The notes beneath the pieces were generated by a model. That model was not told where the DNA came from. It ran no database searches and saw only the letters and a list, made by a program, of their open reading frames with translations. Below, in pieces: positions 50,262 to 63,185 of a stretch of DNA of 64,000 nt (its first letter is position 1; every line of letters starts with the position of its first letter). The position numbers and the translations under genes were made by a program. Origin of the DNA: Takifugu bimaculatus (Eukaryota; Chordata; Actinopteri; Tetraodontiformes; Tetraodontidae); assembly GCA_004026145.2 (NCBI GenBank), contig CP034977.1:7578239-7642238 (forward strand), written 5' to 3'.

Positions 50262-50571
50262 CTGCAAAGGATAAAAAGAGAAGACAAAAGATGGATGAGC
50301 CTCGGCTGTGAACAGCTAAAAGGAGCCTTGATCAGCCAGAAAGAGTCTAAACGCCTACATTTTGGCTCCTCCCCTTTAGCATCGGACCTTATGCTAATGG
50401 TAAAAACGATATATAGATCTGTTCTCCCAGGGGTTCATCTGGGTTTTGTTTCCACCTGAGAAGGAGGAAGCATCAGTGACCTGCTGGCGGTTTCTGTCTG
50501 TGCAGTGACGCCAATGTTTTATCCTTATCAAGAAAAGCAAAAGTCAAAGTGAACTCAGCTGAAACACCTCC

Positions 50572-50572
50572 C

Positions 50573-50603
<31 letters not shown>

Positions 50604-50612
50604 TGTGTGTGT
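50572..50612. repeat. (CG)n(TG)n alternating tract
   Basis: About seven CG units followed by about 13 TG units, a strong candidate for Z-DNA, roughly 310 bases upstream of the lsamp Ig2 exon (on the minus strand). Confidence 0.9.
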
Positions 50613-53140
50613 TTAAAGCCTTCTGTTGGCGTTCCATCGACTTTCTAAATGTGGTGCATTTCACACCAACAGCAGGTAAACAACACAACCTCTGATTCGT
50701 GTTGGGAGATGTCAGATGTTCATGTCACACATACAAACAGGAAGTGATGTCAACAAGAGGGGGAGCAGTAAGCCAGTTGTATGTAAAGTAAACCAGATGA
50801 TGGCTCATTTTTTGTGGCTAGCATCGACTAGAGTTCTTTCTTTCGCTTTTGCCGCATGTACCAACAAAATATCTGAAATTTCCCCGGAAATATTTCAACT
50901 GCTAGCAAAGGAAAATTGCATTAAATAGCTGACAGGTTGTCAAGCAGACACATTACTGTTTGTGTTTAGCTTCAATTAACAGAGGAATTATACCCACAAA
51001 TGTCAGGCAACACATCTGATTAGTCAAAGAAGTCCACAGAGACAGTTCAACAGATATCTCACTAATTGTTTAATGAGCAAGCCAGCTAATTAGCCCCATT
51101 AGAGCACACTTGTCTTGGGATGTAATTAGGAAAAATAGTGTGTGTTTTTGAAGAGGTATACCTGGAACAGAAGTTGTGAAATGGAAATGTCTTTATTGTG
51201 TTGACATGTTGGTAGCAGCCCATCTTTTATCGCCTCTGAAGGCAGCTCTAGTGAGAAGACACAGCAGTCGCTGCATCGTTATGGTATTTATTAACTTGTG
51301 ATATCAGTAGGCGAAAGCTTGTTAGAGCCTGCAGCAAAGCTGGCAGAGATGTGCTAATTAGGTTTTTCAGTTATGACGCGTGTAAGCTATAAATATTGCA
51401 AATAAGCAATTCTACATGTGCTTTTAGACTTACCGTAAAATGCAATAAATAAATGTTTTCAGATAGAAGGAATTTAAGTAGGGAAAACATACTCATTTCT
51501 TAGCTTATCACAACAGCATCTATTTGCATGGAAATCATCTATGTACTTTAATGCTAATCAGTGGCTTGTAATAGCCATTAGCACATTAACATTCAAAACT
51601 ATAACTTCATGTACTTCCTGTGGGAGATAAGTCAATATAAACATCCCTCCCTGAGTGTGTGTGGTGATTAAGGTGAGGAAATGTTGCGGTCGGGGGAGTA
51701 AAGTCGGGCCGCGCCCCTTGTAGAAAACGCGAGCGCCTTCGCACCGATGACGCGACGCCTGCTGACCTAACCTTTGTTAGAGGAGCTGTTGTTGAAAACA
51801 TTCAGGTCACATTAAACTGAACTGGGTTAGCATGTGTACCAGAAGCTAAACAATGAAGCTAATGGTGCAAGTATAAAATCCACAGATTTAATCAGACTAC
51901 ATCTAACAGATGAAGTACTCTTGTAGCGTGCTGTCTCATGCAAACCTGTATAAATATGTGAGAAAAATAACATTGTGTTGCAACCAGCAGTAGGTAAACA
52001 ATTGAACTGTATGCAATTATCTGAGCTGAATAACGGAGGAATTCCCAGAAGAGCCAGTAAATGCAATAAGAGTGATCACGGCAACTGGTAGCTGTAATCA
52101 TAGGAAAACACCCTCAAAATAAAGCGCGCGAAGAGAGAGATTGTTAGGGGAGCTGGGAAAAATACACAATGTGTGGACAGGAGACGTCAGCGGCAGTAAT
52201 TCCTCGCTGGAAAGTTGCCGCTCGTTCTGGGAGACTGAAGCAACCTGACACCCAGAACAACTCATCAACCACAGGCTTCACTGTGAACGTTACATTTTTC
52301 TAGCTATTAAACCAAAATACTGAGTTCTGGATGAGTGGCCTTCCGAGCGGACAAAGGAAACGCACCAAACGACCCCGACGAGTTGGACGACGGACACACG
52401 GGTCATCTGAAAACACCATTGTACAGCACTGATTGAAAGATCAGTGGGATGATGATCACAGCCCAGAATAGCAGATCATATTCATCCCTCTGTGGATGAA
52501 CTGCGGGGGTAATGTGATTGGAGAAGAATGATTGAAAATCTGTTGCCATGGAAATTCTTTAGGGCTCAATTTCTTCTCATGTGCTTCGGTTGGATGCGGG
52601 ATAAAGAGAAAAGCAGGTGACTGCAAAGATGAAAGAGCGGCAGAGGGAGGAGAGAATTTCAATGAGATGAGAGTTTTTAGAGGGGGCAGAGAGGAAGCCG
52701 TCAGAGGTCTGAGGACAGCAACTCCATGGTGTCATATAGTGCACAGAGGGACGACTAATTACCACTCATCATTCCTCCCTTCGTGCTTCCTGCGTGGCAT
52801 GGACGGGCTTCGCACGTTATCTGGCTAATGAAGTGGGGTAAAGATTGGTTGTCCTAATCCTGTCATGAGAGAAGAACTGTGGGCGGAGCTACGTCTCCAC
52901 AGGTGTAGGCAGCTACTGGGCTTTCAGGAAGCACGAAGCCCAGCGGCTGACTCACGGTGTGCACGTGAGGAAAGCGCAGTATATGTTTTACAGTGTATGG
53001 TGTCATCGCCTTTTTATGCTAATCTGGTTAAAGAAGGACGCTGAGAGAAACCTGGATCAGGCTTCTAAATGGCTGGAACATTGGGATCTTTTCATCCTTT
53101 TCTAGCTTTGGGAATCGGACAAGAGTATTTGAATGGATTC

Positions 53141-53202
53141 CATCCATCCATCCATGAATCCATCCATGAATCCATCCATGAATCCATTCATCCATCCATC
53201 CA
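53141..53202. repeat. CCAT/GAATCCAT tandem repeat
   Basis: CCAT units mixed with a 12-base CATCCATGAATC variant. Confidence 0.9.
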
Positions 53203-53697
53203 GACTTTAGGTTTCATATAACCAGTCTTATAAAGCCCCTAAAACCAACCCAGGGAATAAATACAAAGCAGCGCGTCAACAGGGGTTAATGAAGAAGCCG
53301 TGGGCCTCGTGCATGTTGACACTGTTTGTCCCTCGTGATTCTCTTTTTTCCACTGCTGCTCTTCTTCTCAGGTCTCAGGTCGCCCTCTGGATTTTAGTTT
53401 TTCCTATTTCTTACAGGAAAGCATCACATCAAAATCCCAAAAAAATTTCTTTCCCTCATCGAGCTCTACTAAATACTTCACAAAACCCAGAATTTAGATT
53501 TTTTTCCGCAAATAACTAAAAAATGGTTGAGGTTCTGTCCACTTCCTTTGCCGACACTGATCTTCGTAGAGCATATCAGAGCAAAAATGAGACTCCTGAG
53601 GTCAGGAGAACTGCCTGAAGAGCTCAGAGACAGAGCTGTAGCAGGACACAGGTCTGGACACGGCTAGAAAAACAAAATCTGCTTCATTTATCGTCTC

Positions 53698-53708
53698 AAC
53701 AGTCTCCA

Positions 53709-53739
<31 letters not shown>

Positions 53740-53800
53740 TAGCGTCTTTTACAATCAAACTTGTTTCAAGGCGCTTTCCAGAATCCCAGGGCCTAACCCC
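53698..53800 (-). mobile_element. Dispersed fish retroelement 3' tail
   Basis: Read on the minus strand it gives GGAAAGCGCCTTGAAACAAG, then GACGCTATATAAATAAAGAT and a short (TTTGA)n tail, the typical end of a common fish repeat. It shares its core with 45640-45790 in the opposite orientation. Confidence 0.6.
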
Positions 53801-56800
53801 CATCATTATCATATGAAAGAAGTTTGGGTCGACCTGGACTTTCCTCACCGCTGGATGTCTGAACAAACTGAAGCGTCTGGGAAAAGGCTTTGGTAACTAA
53901 GAACCGGGCTCTGCCGCAGAGTGGAACCCCTCTCCTGCTTTTTTATGCGTCGTTCTCACAAGAATCTCGAGCCCAGTTTTCGGGTTGTCGGTCTAAAACC
54001 GTCTCAGCGGTTCACTGTGGTTGGACTTGTAGCTGTAAGACCACTTTGTCTTTTTTACTAATTTGTGAAAGTTTCTCAAATCCTAAATTTGAGTTGCGAG
54101 GTGTTTCGATTGACGAGGGACAAAAATATTCCGATGCTTCACCGTCGGGAATAATGAAGCGTTTAAGAGGGCACGATTACTTTAAATGTATAGGTTGTTT
54201 TTTTTTCATCTAAAAACATAAATAATCATCAGTATCAGCTAAAAACTCCTCATTTTACATCGCTGATGTATGTTGACATATGCGCACGATGTTCGGAATA
54301 ATGTCTAAAGTTCTACATCGGTTCACACTGATGGTATAAGAACAAGAGAATGTGTCTAGATGAAGCAAAAATGGAAATATTTCACGTTCTCTGCTTATTT
54401 TCAGCAGATACAGATGGATTGGGTGGACGAACGTCGCTTCTTTCACCTGTGAATGTGGCCTTGCAGAGTTGGAATGAGATTTCTTACACTTTTTATCCTG
54501 GCAGATATATGTTTAGAGGGGAGGGAAAGTCTCGAGGCAGAAGCCTTGAGCTATTACACCACCGGAATGAACAATGAGGGACTCACCTGGTTTCTCCTGC
54601 TGGAGGACGGCTAACTGGAACCTCAAGTTTTGGTAGCGGAAAAATATTTTGTAGATGAATGAATCTGTATTCTGTCACATAAAAGTCCTCACAATAATAT
54701 AGACGTGGTATTTTAACCTCCATCTCTACCGACTAAGCAAAAAAGACAGCAACTAAAAAGAGCTGGACAGAACAAGAACCTTTAAGAAGTGCTGAGTCAC
54801 TTTAAGGCTCTTTGACATTATCGACTATTTCAATAAAACATGTTAGGTGTCTAGTTTGGAACAGAAAATTCCACTTTTTCTTGTCGAAGAAAACCAAATA
54901 AGGACTTTTCCAAGGTTCTGACGAGACTCTCAGACGTCCAGGTTGACATACTGGCTCCAGAGCGGCTCCTGATTAGCCTGACTTAGTCTGGAAACCAGTC
55001 TGGGTTCGGCTGGAATACCGGACGGACACTCGGGGCGAAACAGAAATGTTGAGCCGACACGATTAAGATGATATTCAACCAGGATTGTACATTGACATCT
55101 GTGAACCAGGTGGGCGTGGAACGATTTATCAATAGAACTTTGTTGGAAAAGTGGATTAGAATCAATTGTTTTTGATTTTCCCAACTGGGAATCTTCTCCC
55201 CTTGAAAAAAAAGTTTTAAATGAATATTTAATATGTTCTTGAACACCTTAAATTGCATATAACTGCTGTCATTTCCCACACATTATACAGCTGGAAGCCG
55301 ATTTAAGCCTCGGCAGCTGGGTGGAAATGCAAAAGCCGGCTTTTGTTAGTGCATTGGAAAGATTTTTCTTTTTTTTGTGGGGGGTTGAGAGGGGGGGTTG
55401 GGTGTTCTGAAAGAAGCGAGCTTGAACAAATGACTGCTGGATCCTGATTTGCATTGTAGTCCCAAAGTTACGATGAATGACTCCAACTTTTCTGTGTCAA
55501 TTAAAGCAGTCTGTAGGAGTGAGGGACAGCAGAAGCCCTCCCCCTATGGGGGAGAGGGGGGGCTGGAAGGGGCTGGGCAGGAGCTGGAGGAGGCGGATGG
55601 GTGAGAAATCACAAACCAGCAACTTCAGCTGGCAACCGGATGCACTTCATCTGCATACGCTCATGCATGATTCATCAGCATCACTTTACCAGAGTGCAAA
55701 ACATTACATTTAGTTTGCAAATGCTAATTTATGATAAACAGCTGATTTGAGAAACTTCAGAGTTGGGAAGCATAAAAGACCCTCTGACATTTACTTCCTT
55801 TTGTCCCTTCGCGTGTCCCACGTGTGCGGACGTGTTTGGACAGTGTGGGTCTCGCAGCTGCAGGCAGTTATCTTCCTGAGCAGGTGGGATTCCAACAATT
55901 ACCGAAATTATTACTGAGTAACAACCCCCCCCAATAATAAAATGAGTCTATTCACTGAGTTACCAAACCAAATATAAATCTGCTCATATGTGACAGCATT
56001 TACACATTTTCCCTTTTGGACTTTTTGGTTTCAGAAACTTCCCTTCGCGCTTGGCTCCGCCCTCGATCAATTCTGATGCTGATGAGAATTATTGTGTCTT
56101 TTATAGAATATATAAGGCGTTCGTCCCGGTGCAGCTGATCCTCAGCCCCCGCTGATGTTTAAATCCTGGTTCGCCAACGCGGGCGTGTGCTTCCAGGCCC
56201 AGATCAGCAGCAGCCAGCTCCCAGCATCGCTCTGCCGTCTCAGGAACTCCTCATCCTCGGCGGCTCTGCCCTAAACCCGGCAGGCCCCCGCTGCGACCAC
56301 ATCCCGCTGACACCCCGCAGAAGCTGAGAGCAGATAAGGGCCGACAGACTCTGCATACCAAGCTCGGTGACGCCAACAGTCTTTGACCTAAAGTCCCATT
56401 TTAAGGTTTTATTAAAGTGATTAAACTTCTCCATCGCTTCAAGCACCCGTGTCGTATTTAAGCATTGTTGAGAATGGGCTCTGTGCAAATTGGGCTTATC
56501 TGACGGGATTTTAACGGTGAAGTATCTGGGAGCAGACATTTATTTTGGCATTTTGTGTGCATTTTTTATGACGTGCAGTTAATCATAATTCCATAAATGA
56601 AAGCGGTAAAAGTGCCCTTGTGGAACTTCTCTTCTTAATGCACTATGTTTTATAGGTACTATTCCTCTTGGCTGTCATTCTCAGGAGCAAGTCTTACACG
56701 CACATCTTTCCAACAGGCTGAGGACAAAAGGAGAGCTTCCACTTCTCCTCGCAGGCTATTTGCCACGGAGTGCTGCTGGCAGTGCTGAAATAACGCAGGT

Positions 56801-56919
56801 GCCAAAGCCGAAAACACGGCGTCTGTTTATTTGCTGCTTCTCGAGTTGAAGGAATGACATGCACAGTGGAGCGCAGCAGCATTCGGGTTTAAAGGAACGC
56901 TGTCATCTCTTTTTCCCCC

Positions 56920-56920
<1 letters not shown>

Positions 56921-56960
<40 letters not shown>
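56921..56960. repeat. (CT)n(CA)n compound microsatellite
   Basis: CT units followed directly by CA units. Confidence 0.9.
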
Positions 56961-58491
56961 TTGTGCTATCTCACTGTGCTTTCTCCATGGTGGGTTGTTG
57001 GGCCTATTGAAGACTTTAAAAGCAGATTAGATGGCGATAAACGGTGGCTGAAGTCCCACAAAGGCTGGACCAGTGTCCTGTTCTAGTGGGCTGATAAAAA
57101 ATGAGGACTATTGTTGTGTGTGTGTGTGGGGGGGGTTCTGATGGCTGCCGGGACACGGTCAGCTGACTAGCGTTTGTTGCAGGAGTCGAAGGCAAGGTCG
57201 CTCCAGACGCCTCCGTCACTGCCTTCATTTCCATCCATCATCACATTACTGCATCTAAAGACACTTCTGATGAGATCATCCACGCGCCCCCACTTTTTAT
57301 GTCATTACCTGACACTCATAGCGAGATAAATTACTCGCTGTGGAAGGTTTGAGTATATGTTGGCGCATAAAGAGAGAGATACGATGAGATGTGCTGTCAG
57401 TGCCAAGTTTCCCTTTGATTGTCACTAAATATAATTACTTACTTAAATATAAGAAACTAAACTTTGCATCTCCGGGTTTTAAAATGACTCAAATTCATCT
57501 TGACATTATCAGCAACGTTTCAGGGAAAGCCGTAATTCTCTTTAAACATAAATAAAAGGAAATCTTGGCGATATGCCATCGACTGACGCCGCTGCTTTAA
57601 TTGGGAAAAAGCTCAAAGAATCAACGAAAATGTATCAGTTTTTAGAATTCGATGCCCAGACAAAAAAATAAAAAGCCTCTGACGGTAAAAACAAAAATAC
57701 CCCAAAGAGCCGCTGGAACATTTTATGTTTACGGAAGTTACCGAACAAACGGATGGAGTCTGAGCTCATTTATGATTGAACGAAGGGGTCAACCGTCCCC
57801 GTGCTGCTATATTTAGAAAAGAATTTTGGTTTGGTACTGCTTGAAAATGTCTCCGCATCATCAAATTAAAACCAAAAGAGGACGAAAATAATAAAAAACA
57901 TAAAGGAGTTTGAACCTCATAGGACTGATTTTCCTTTTAATGGTAAAAACGCTGCATTTCCTCTTCTTTAACTTGAAAGTGTTGAAAACCAGAATAAAAG
58001 AGTCAGCGGCATTATGGCTGGAGCCTGATTTGAGTGGATAATTGGTTCCCTACGGAATGTTTTAACTGCGGCTACTAAAGGCTGCGATGTCAACATGGGT
58101 GGTTTGAGGAGCTAACCTGCGCTTGCTTCCCTCTCTGCTCCGCTTTGCTCCGAACAAGCCTCCCTCGCCGGTGTTACACCTAATGAGGCCGGGCAGATGC
58201 GGGCCAAGCTGTGCTCATCGTGTTCTCGGCACCGGTGTGACAGCAGACTGATTTCAGACCAGCTGCTAATGCTGCTGGTTGTAAACAAACCGGTGACAGC
58301 CAGCAGATCTGGGATCTGCCGAGACAGATGAGCAGCTGTCTTCTCGCAGACACGGGCGTGCACGCATGCACACATGTATGCATGCACACACATCCATGCA
58401 CACTCTCTCTCTCTCGACCATAGTTGTGTTGTAGGAGAGACTTTGACCACCTAAACTTCCCGCTAATGATCAGAAAAGCTGTCATCTTAGA

Positions 58492-58494
<3 letters not shown>

Positions 58495-58532
<38 letters not shown>
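58495..58532. repeat. (TG)n microsatellite
   Basis: About 19 TG units. Confidence 0.95.
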
Positions 58533-58533
<1 letters not shown>

Positions 58534-59520
58534 CTGTCTTATCTACACACTCCTCCTATCTGCAGTATCTGATGAACTTCAGACTGTAAAAGCAGCCCCC
58601 ACCCAATAAAACCCCTTCCACTCCAAGAATCTTCTGATTAATCCTTTAATATTTTATATCTTTTCAATAATCTGTCTTTTCCTATTCATATGCTAACCTC
58701 AAAGGCGAGGGAGGTGTTCTGAGAAAACGGTGGCGGATCTTGATGAAATTCTTAAATCTGCTGGTCCCCCCCACGTCTCATTTTACCATCTGTTCGATGA
58801 GCAGTTTGTGTTTAAATCCACATTGCCCTTCATTCCCCTTAAGTTCTAGACTGACCATTTATTTATATTCCATGCTGAACTTGTTCTTTATTTCTATTTC
58901 AATTTGATCAGAAACTACAGATTGTCTACTTCATCACATTAAAATGAAATATATTCCACTCAACTACTTGCTGACTACCAGCTGCTGCAATTATTTGGGA
59001 TATTGGCTCTAGTTTAGTTTAAACCAGCGAGGAGAGTAAACTCCTATAGAGGCGTTCGGTGTGCCTGTGCGGTGTTGTGGCCGGCCGGTTGTGGGATCTG
59101 GGGGTGGCTCCTGGGCTGCAGTAGGGTGGAACGGACCCGTTGGTCCTGCTTGCAGCTCCCTGGCTGCAGCGTCCTCAGAGATCCAGGTGGACCTGCTCAC
59201 TTGAGTGGGCCTGAGGAGTTTAGCTGCCTGCAGCATTAAAGTCCTGAAATACTCCCACACGGAGGTGACGGGAACTTCGCTGCATTACAGCGCATTAATT
59301 AACCACCGTGGAGCCCAACGGATGATAAGAATAATCGTACATCTAATGAAAGTGTTCTTCACTGCTCTGGTTCTTCAGGCCCAAAATAAGCTTTTTAGGC
59401 CCATCTTTCTTCTCCTCCTCTCAGCCTTTTGCCTCTGCCCTTCACTGCCTCATGCGAGCCTATTGATTTATTTGCCTTGCAAGTTCAATCAATTATCAGT
59501 CAATTTTCCCTGCAGGTTCC

Positions 59521-59542
59521 ACACACACACACACACACACAC
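59521..59542. repeat. (CA)n microsatellite
   Basis: Eleven CA units. Confidence 0.9.
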
Positions 59543-60599
59543 GGTAGTATTTGCAAAGTGCAAACAGTTTTCTGAAAGAAGGGATGTTCCTCAAGTAAAC
59601 ATTTCAGTTATTGTTAACTTTGTCGAATATAGTGTTGTAGTCTTTTGAATGAGCGCGTCTATTAATTTTACTCATTTAAGATTGTTGTCTTTACAGATTT
59701 CGAGTGTGCTTGCTAAGTGCTTGCAATTGCTAAGTAATTAGCCCCTGTGCTGACTAAAGCGCTAACTAGTCGCAGATAAACCTGACCAGATACACCTAAT
59801 TTTCCCAGGCTAGGGAGGAGTTTTGTGTTGTTTGTGTTAACCTATCCTGTTTTTTTCTCTTGCTTTTACCAAGTAATTGCTGCTTCTGATGACTTGCTCC
59901 TCCAAAATAAGGTGGGGTGGCTGTCTAAGACAAGGGTCTTTGAGAGGTTTTGGGTGGAATAATGACAGCTGACGGTTGGTTGTGATGGACACAACATCTC
60001 AGCTCAATCTGAAGCTGCAGGACAAGGGGAGTGGGGGAATGGTGCAAAGTTCGTGATCCTTCCACTACAGGCTTCCTTTGAAAGTTGGCTGAAGATCTTA
60101 ATTGCTGACCAAAGAGGTGCACATCTTCACTTCCCAACTGTCCAGGAGCAGTGATGTGAGTTGCGGTGACAAAAATTGGGGAAGCTAGCTGCACATTTTA
60201 ATAGCATTTTGGCAGTGTCAGTGCATTCCATCTCAATTCCTTGAAAGAAATGGAGTGTTTTCAGAAGAGGTGAAGACCATCTTCCCTTGAATGATCACAG
60301 CAACTCAATTCGCTGAACTGAAGGGAAAATGTGATTTGAAGGGAGTTGGACTGAAAAAAAAAACAGGTCTTTGCTCTCGCCTCTCATCTTTGTTTCCACA
60401 TACCTGAAAATCGGCATGTTTGTGAATATACACAACCAAAATAAGTTATTACTATAAATGTATACAGTATATTACTATATATTAAGTTATACCTCAAATC
60501 AGTGTCTTCCAGTTGCAATTTGCCCAGGTTTAGGCCAATAACTGGACACAGACAGCACCATTTTCACATTCCGCTAAGACTAGAGAATGGAAATATTGG

Positions 60600-62222
60600 A
60601 AAAATGCCGATATATACTGTGCTGAAGAACTGAGTGCTGAAGAGCTGCTCCAGGCAGCCGTGTGGGATACTGCAGCACCTCTCAACCAGAGCCATCTTCA
60701 TCTTCAGAGGATCCCAGTGCTTTGGAAGAGATCCTGCCTGGTCCCGGTGCCGAAGAAGACCCATCCTGTGGCACCGAGTGATTACAGGCCAATAGCACTG
60801 ACCTCCCACATTATGAAGGTCATGGAGTGGCTGGTGCTGTCACACCTCAGACCTCTGGTGAGCCCCTTTCAGGACCCTCTGCAGTTTGCCTATCAGTCCA
60901 AGGTGGGGGTTGATGACGCGGTCATATACTTGCTACAGAGGGCTTACTCCTCCTTGAGGATCAGCACCAGGTCATGTTCTTCGACTTCTCTTCTGCCTTC
61001 AATACCATCCAGCCAAGACTGCTGAGGGCTAAGTTGGAGAAGATGCAGATGGATGCTCCCTTGTTTCTTGGATCGAGGACTACCTGACAAGTCGACCACA
61101 GTTTGTGAGACTGCGGAGCTGTGTGTCCAACCCCCTGATGAGCAACACAGGAGCTCCCCAAGGAACTGTGCTCTCCCCCTTTCTGTTCACCACCTACACA
61201 GCTGACTTCCAGTACCACTCTGAGACATGTCATCTCCAGAAGTACTCGGATGACACGGTCATAGTCGGATGTGTGGAGAATGGACAGGAGGATGAATACA
61301 GGGACCTTGTGGAGAGTTTTGTCAGGTGGAGCAGGGAGAACCTTGTGCAGCTCAACGTGACCAAGACGAAGGAGATGGTGGTGGATTTCAGTAAAAGCAA
61401 GTTCCCTCCCTCCCCAGTCTGCATTAGTGGGAAAGATGTGGAAATAGTCCCATCTTACAGGTTCCTGGGTGTTCAGCTGGACAATAAACTGGAGTGGTCC
61501 ACAAACACCGATGCTGTCTACAAGAAGGCCATGAGCAGACTCTACTTCCTCAGGAGACTCAGGTCCTTCAGTGTTTGCAGCAGGATGCTCCACATGTTCT
61601 ATCATGTCATGGCTAGCACCATCTTCTATGCTGTAGTGTGCTGGGGAGCAGGCATTAAAGCTAAGGATGCCAACAGACTCAACAAACTCATCAAAAAGGC
61701 AGGGTCTGTTGTTGGCTGTAGACTGGCAAACTTGGACGAGGTGGTGAGGGACAGGATGGTGTTGAAACTGCGGACAATCATGGACAATCCCTCCCACCCC
61801 CTCCATAACACAGTGGACAAACTGAGAAGCAGCTTCAGCAGCAGACTCCTGCAGCCTCGCTGCTCTAAGGAACGGGACAGGAAGTCATTCCTGCCGTCCG
61901 CCATCAGACTGTATAACTCATCCAAACCCAGCCAATAACAATAATTGTGTAATGTTTATGTTGTAATTCTATTTCTATTTTATTCTATATTTATGTATAT
62001 ATGCTTATAATGCTTATAATATGTATATATTATATTATGTATATATTATATGTATATATGCTTATAACGTTCTAATCTTATTTGTATTTATTTATTCTGT
62101 TTCTATACTTTGTAAATACAAAACCTAGTCTACAGTTATATTAATCCACGTTAGGCTGCTACTACAATTCAATTTCTCTACAGGGATGAATAAAGTACAT
62201 CTTGAATCTTGAATCTTGAATC
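60600..62222 (+). mobile_element. 5'-truncated L2/CR1-type LINE with broken reverse transcriptase
   Basis: Encodes the C-terminal half of a non-LTR reverse transcriptase: APSDYRPIALTSHIMKVME, FSSAFNTIQPRLLRAKLE, GAPQGTVLSPFLFTTYTADF, the catalytic YSDD box, FLGVQLDNKLEWS and a conserved end RKSFLPSAIRLYNSS, with a TAA at 61936-61938. Translation changes frame at about 60961 and again at about 61060, so it is defective. The endonuclease and upstream part are missing. An AT-rich 3' UTR follows and the element ends with GGATGAATAAAGT and three CTTGAAT-type tail units (62202-62222). The style fits fish L2/Maui-like LINEs; the exact clade is uncertain. Confidence 0.85.
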
Positions 62223-62639
62223 TACATTTATTCAGACATAACAGCAGAACTTGAAGGGCCAATGAGCATATATTTAGATGATACAAGCTTTTTGGGCTTC
62301 GGTGTAGCATATTTCCACATGCATTAATTGATTAATCCCTTAAAAATCCTCTGTAAATGCATTAATTCCAGCATCCCCATCATATATCTAATTAGGTTTC
62401 AGTTGTTTTGATTGCACCAATTGTATCAAATGAATACTAATATAGATATACATTTTTCAGGTGAGCATTTTGATTAATAGTAAAGTTACAACATTATGGA
62501 GGACCTCGTGCCTTTAGCTGATTAATCCTACAGATTCACATAAAAAGTAGGATTCAGGGTGTACAAATTCAGATAAAGGTCAACCTTATGTAGTTACTGA
62601 TGTATAACTTGTGTTTTTGACTTACTTTGCCACATAAAA

Positions 62640-63185
62640 AGGTCGACATCACGGAGACATTTTAATGTCTTTTTAGCGCCTCCAGTGGTTCCTCTCCACA
62701 TGGAGAAGTGAACGTCTGAGCTCTTCACCCCCATCTCAGGCTTTATTGGGGAGCCACTTGTTTCCGTCATCGTATTCTTTCAGTTACTACTCACGCCTCA
62801 TGACCATAGGCGAGAGTTGGAATATTGACTGATTGGCAAATTGAGAGCTTTCCCTTCCAGCTCAGCTCTCTCTCTGCCCCCCCACAACCCTGCACGACGT
62901 CTGTCTGTCAATCTCTTCCCTCTTTCGCCCATCACTTCAGAACACGACCCCCGGGATACTCCGACAAATCTTCTCTGCCATGGAGCGAGTAATTCATCCT
63001 TTTCCAACAGCGAACCCTGCCCTCAAACTCAGAGGTGCTGATCCTCATCCCGGCAGCTTCACACTCAGCTACAAATGACTCCAGGGTGAGCTGGAGGTCG
63101 GTGTTTAATGAAACCAATAGGACTAACTTATCCACAGATATTGTGGACAGAATCCCAAGGTCACCGAAACCACCACTTTCCACTT
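62640..63185 (-). mobile_element. Old non-LTR retrotransposon reverse transcriptase fragment
   Basis: The minus strand reads KLVLLVSLNTDLQLTLESF followed by VAECEAAGMRISTSEFEG, the segment after the catalytic box of a widespread fish LINE. The catalytic Asp pair is degraded (DK). Further along the strand come decayed copies of the later region, including TLAYGHEA near 62812. Several stops and gaps show long decay. The clade is not assigned. Confidence 0.65.

Larger units (their letters stand above)
50262..60599 (-). other. Presumed lsamp intron upstream of the Ig2 exon
   Basis: No exon, RNA gene or other coding region could be supported on either strand. LSAMP introns are very long in other vertebrates, so this is probably intronic. 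It holds simple repeats and a dispersed repeat copy at 53698-53800. Confidence 0.6.

Noticed and set aside
59009..59260. 83-codon minus-strand frame, proline-rich
   Set aside because: No splice context and no recognisable domain.
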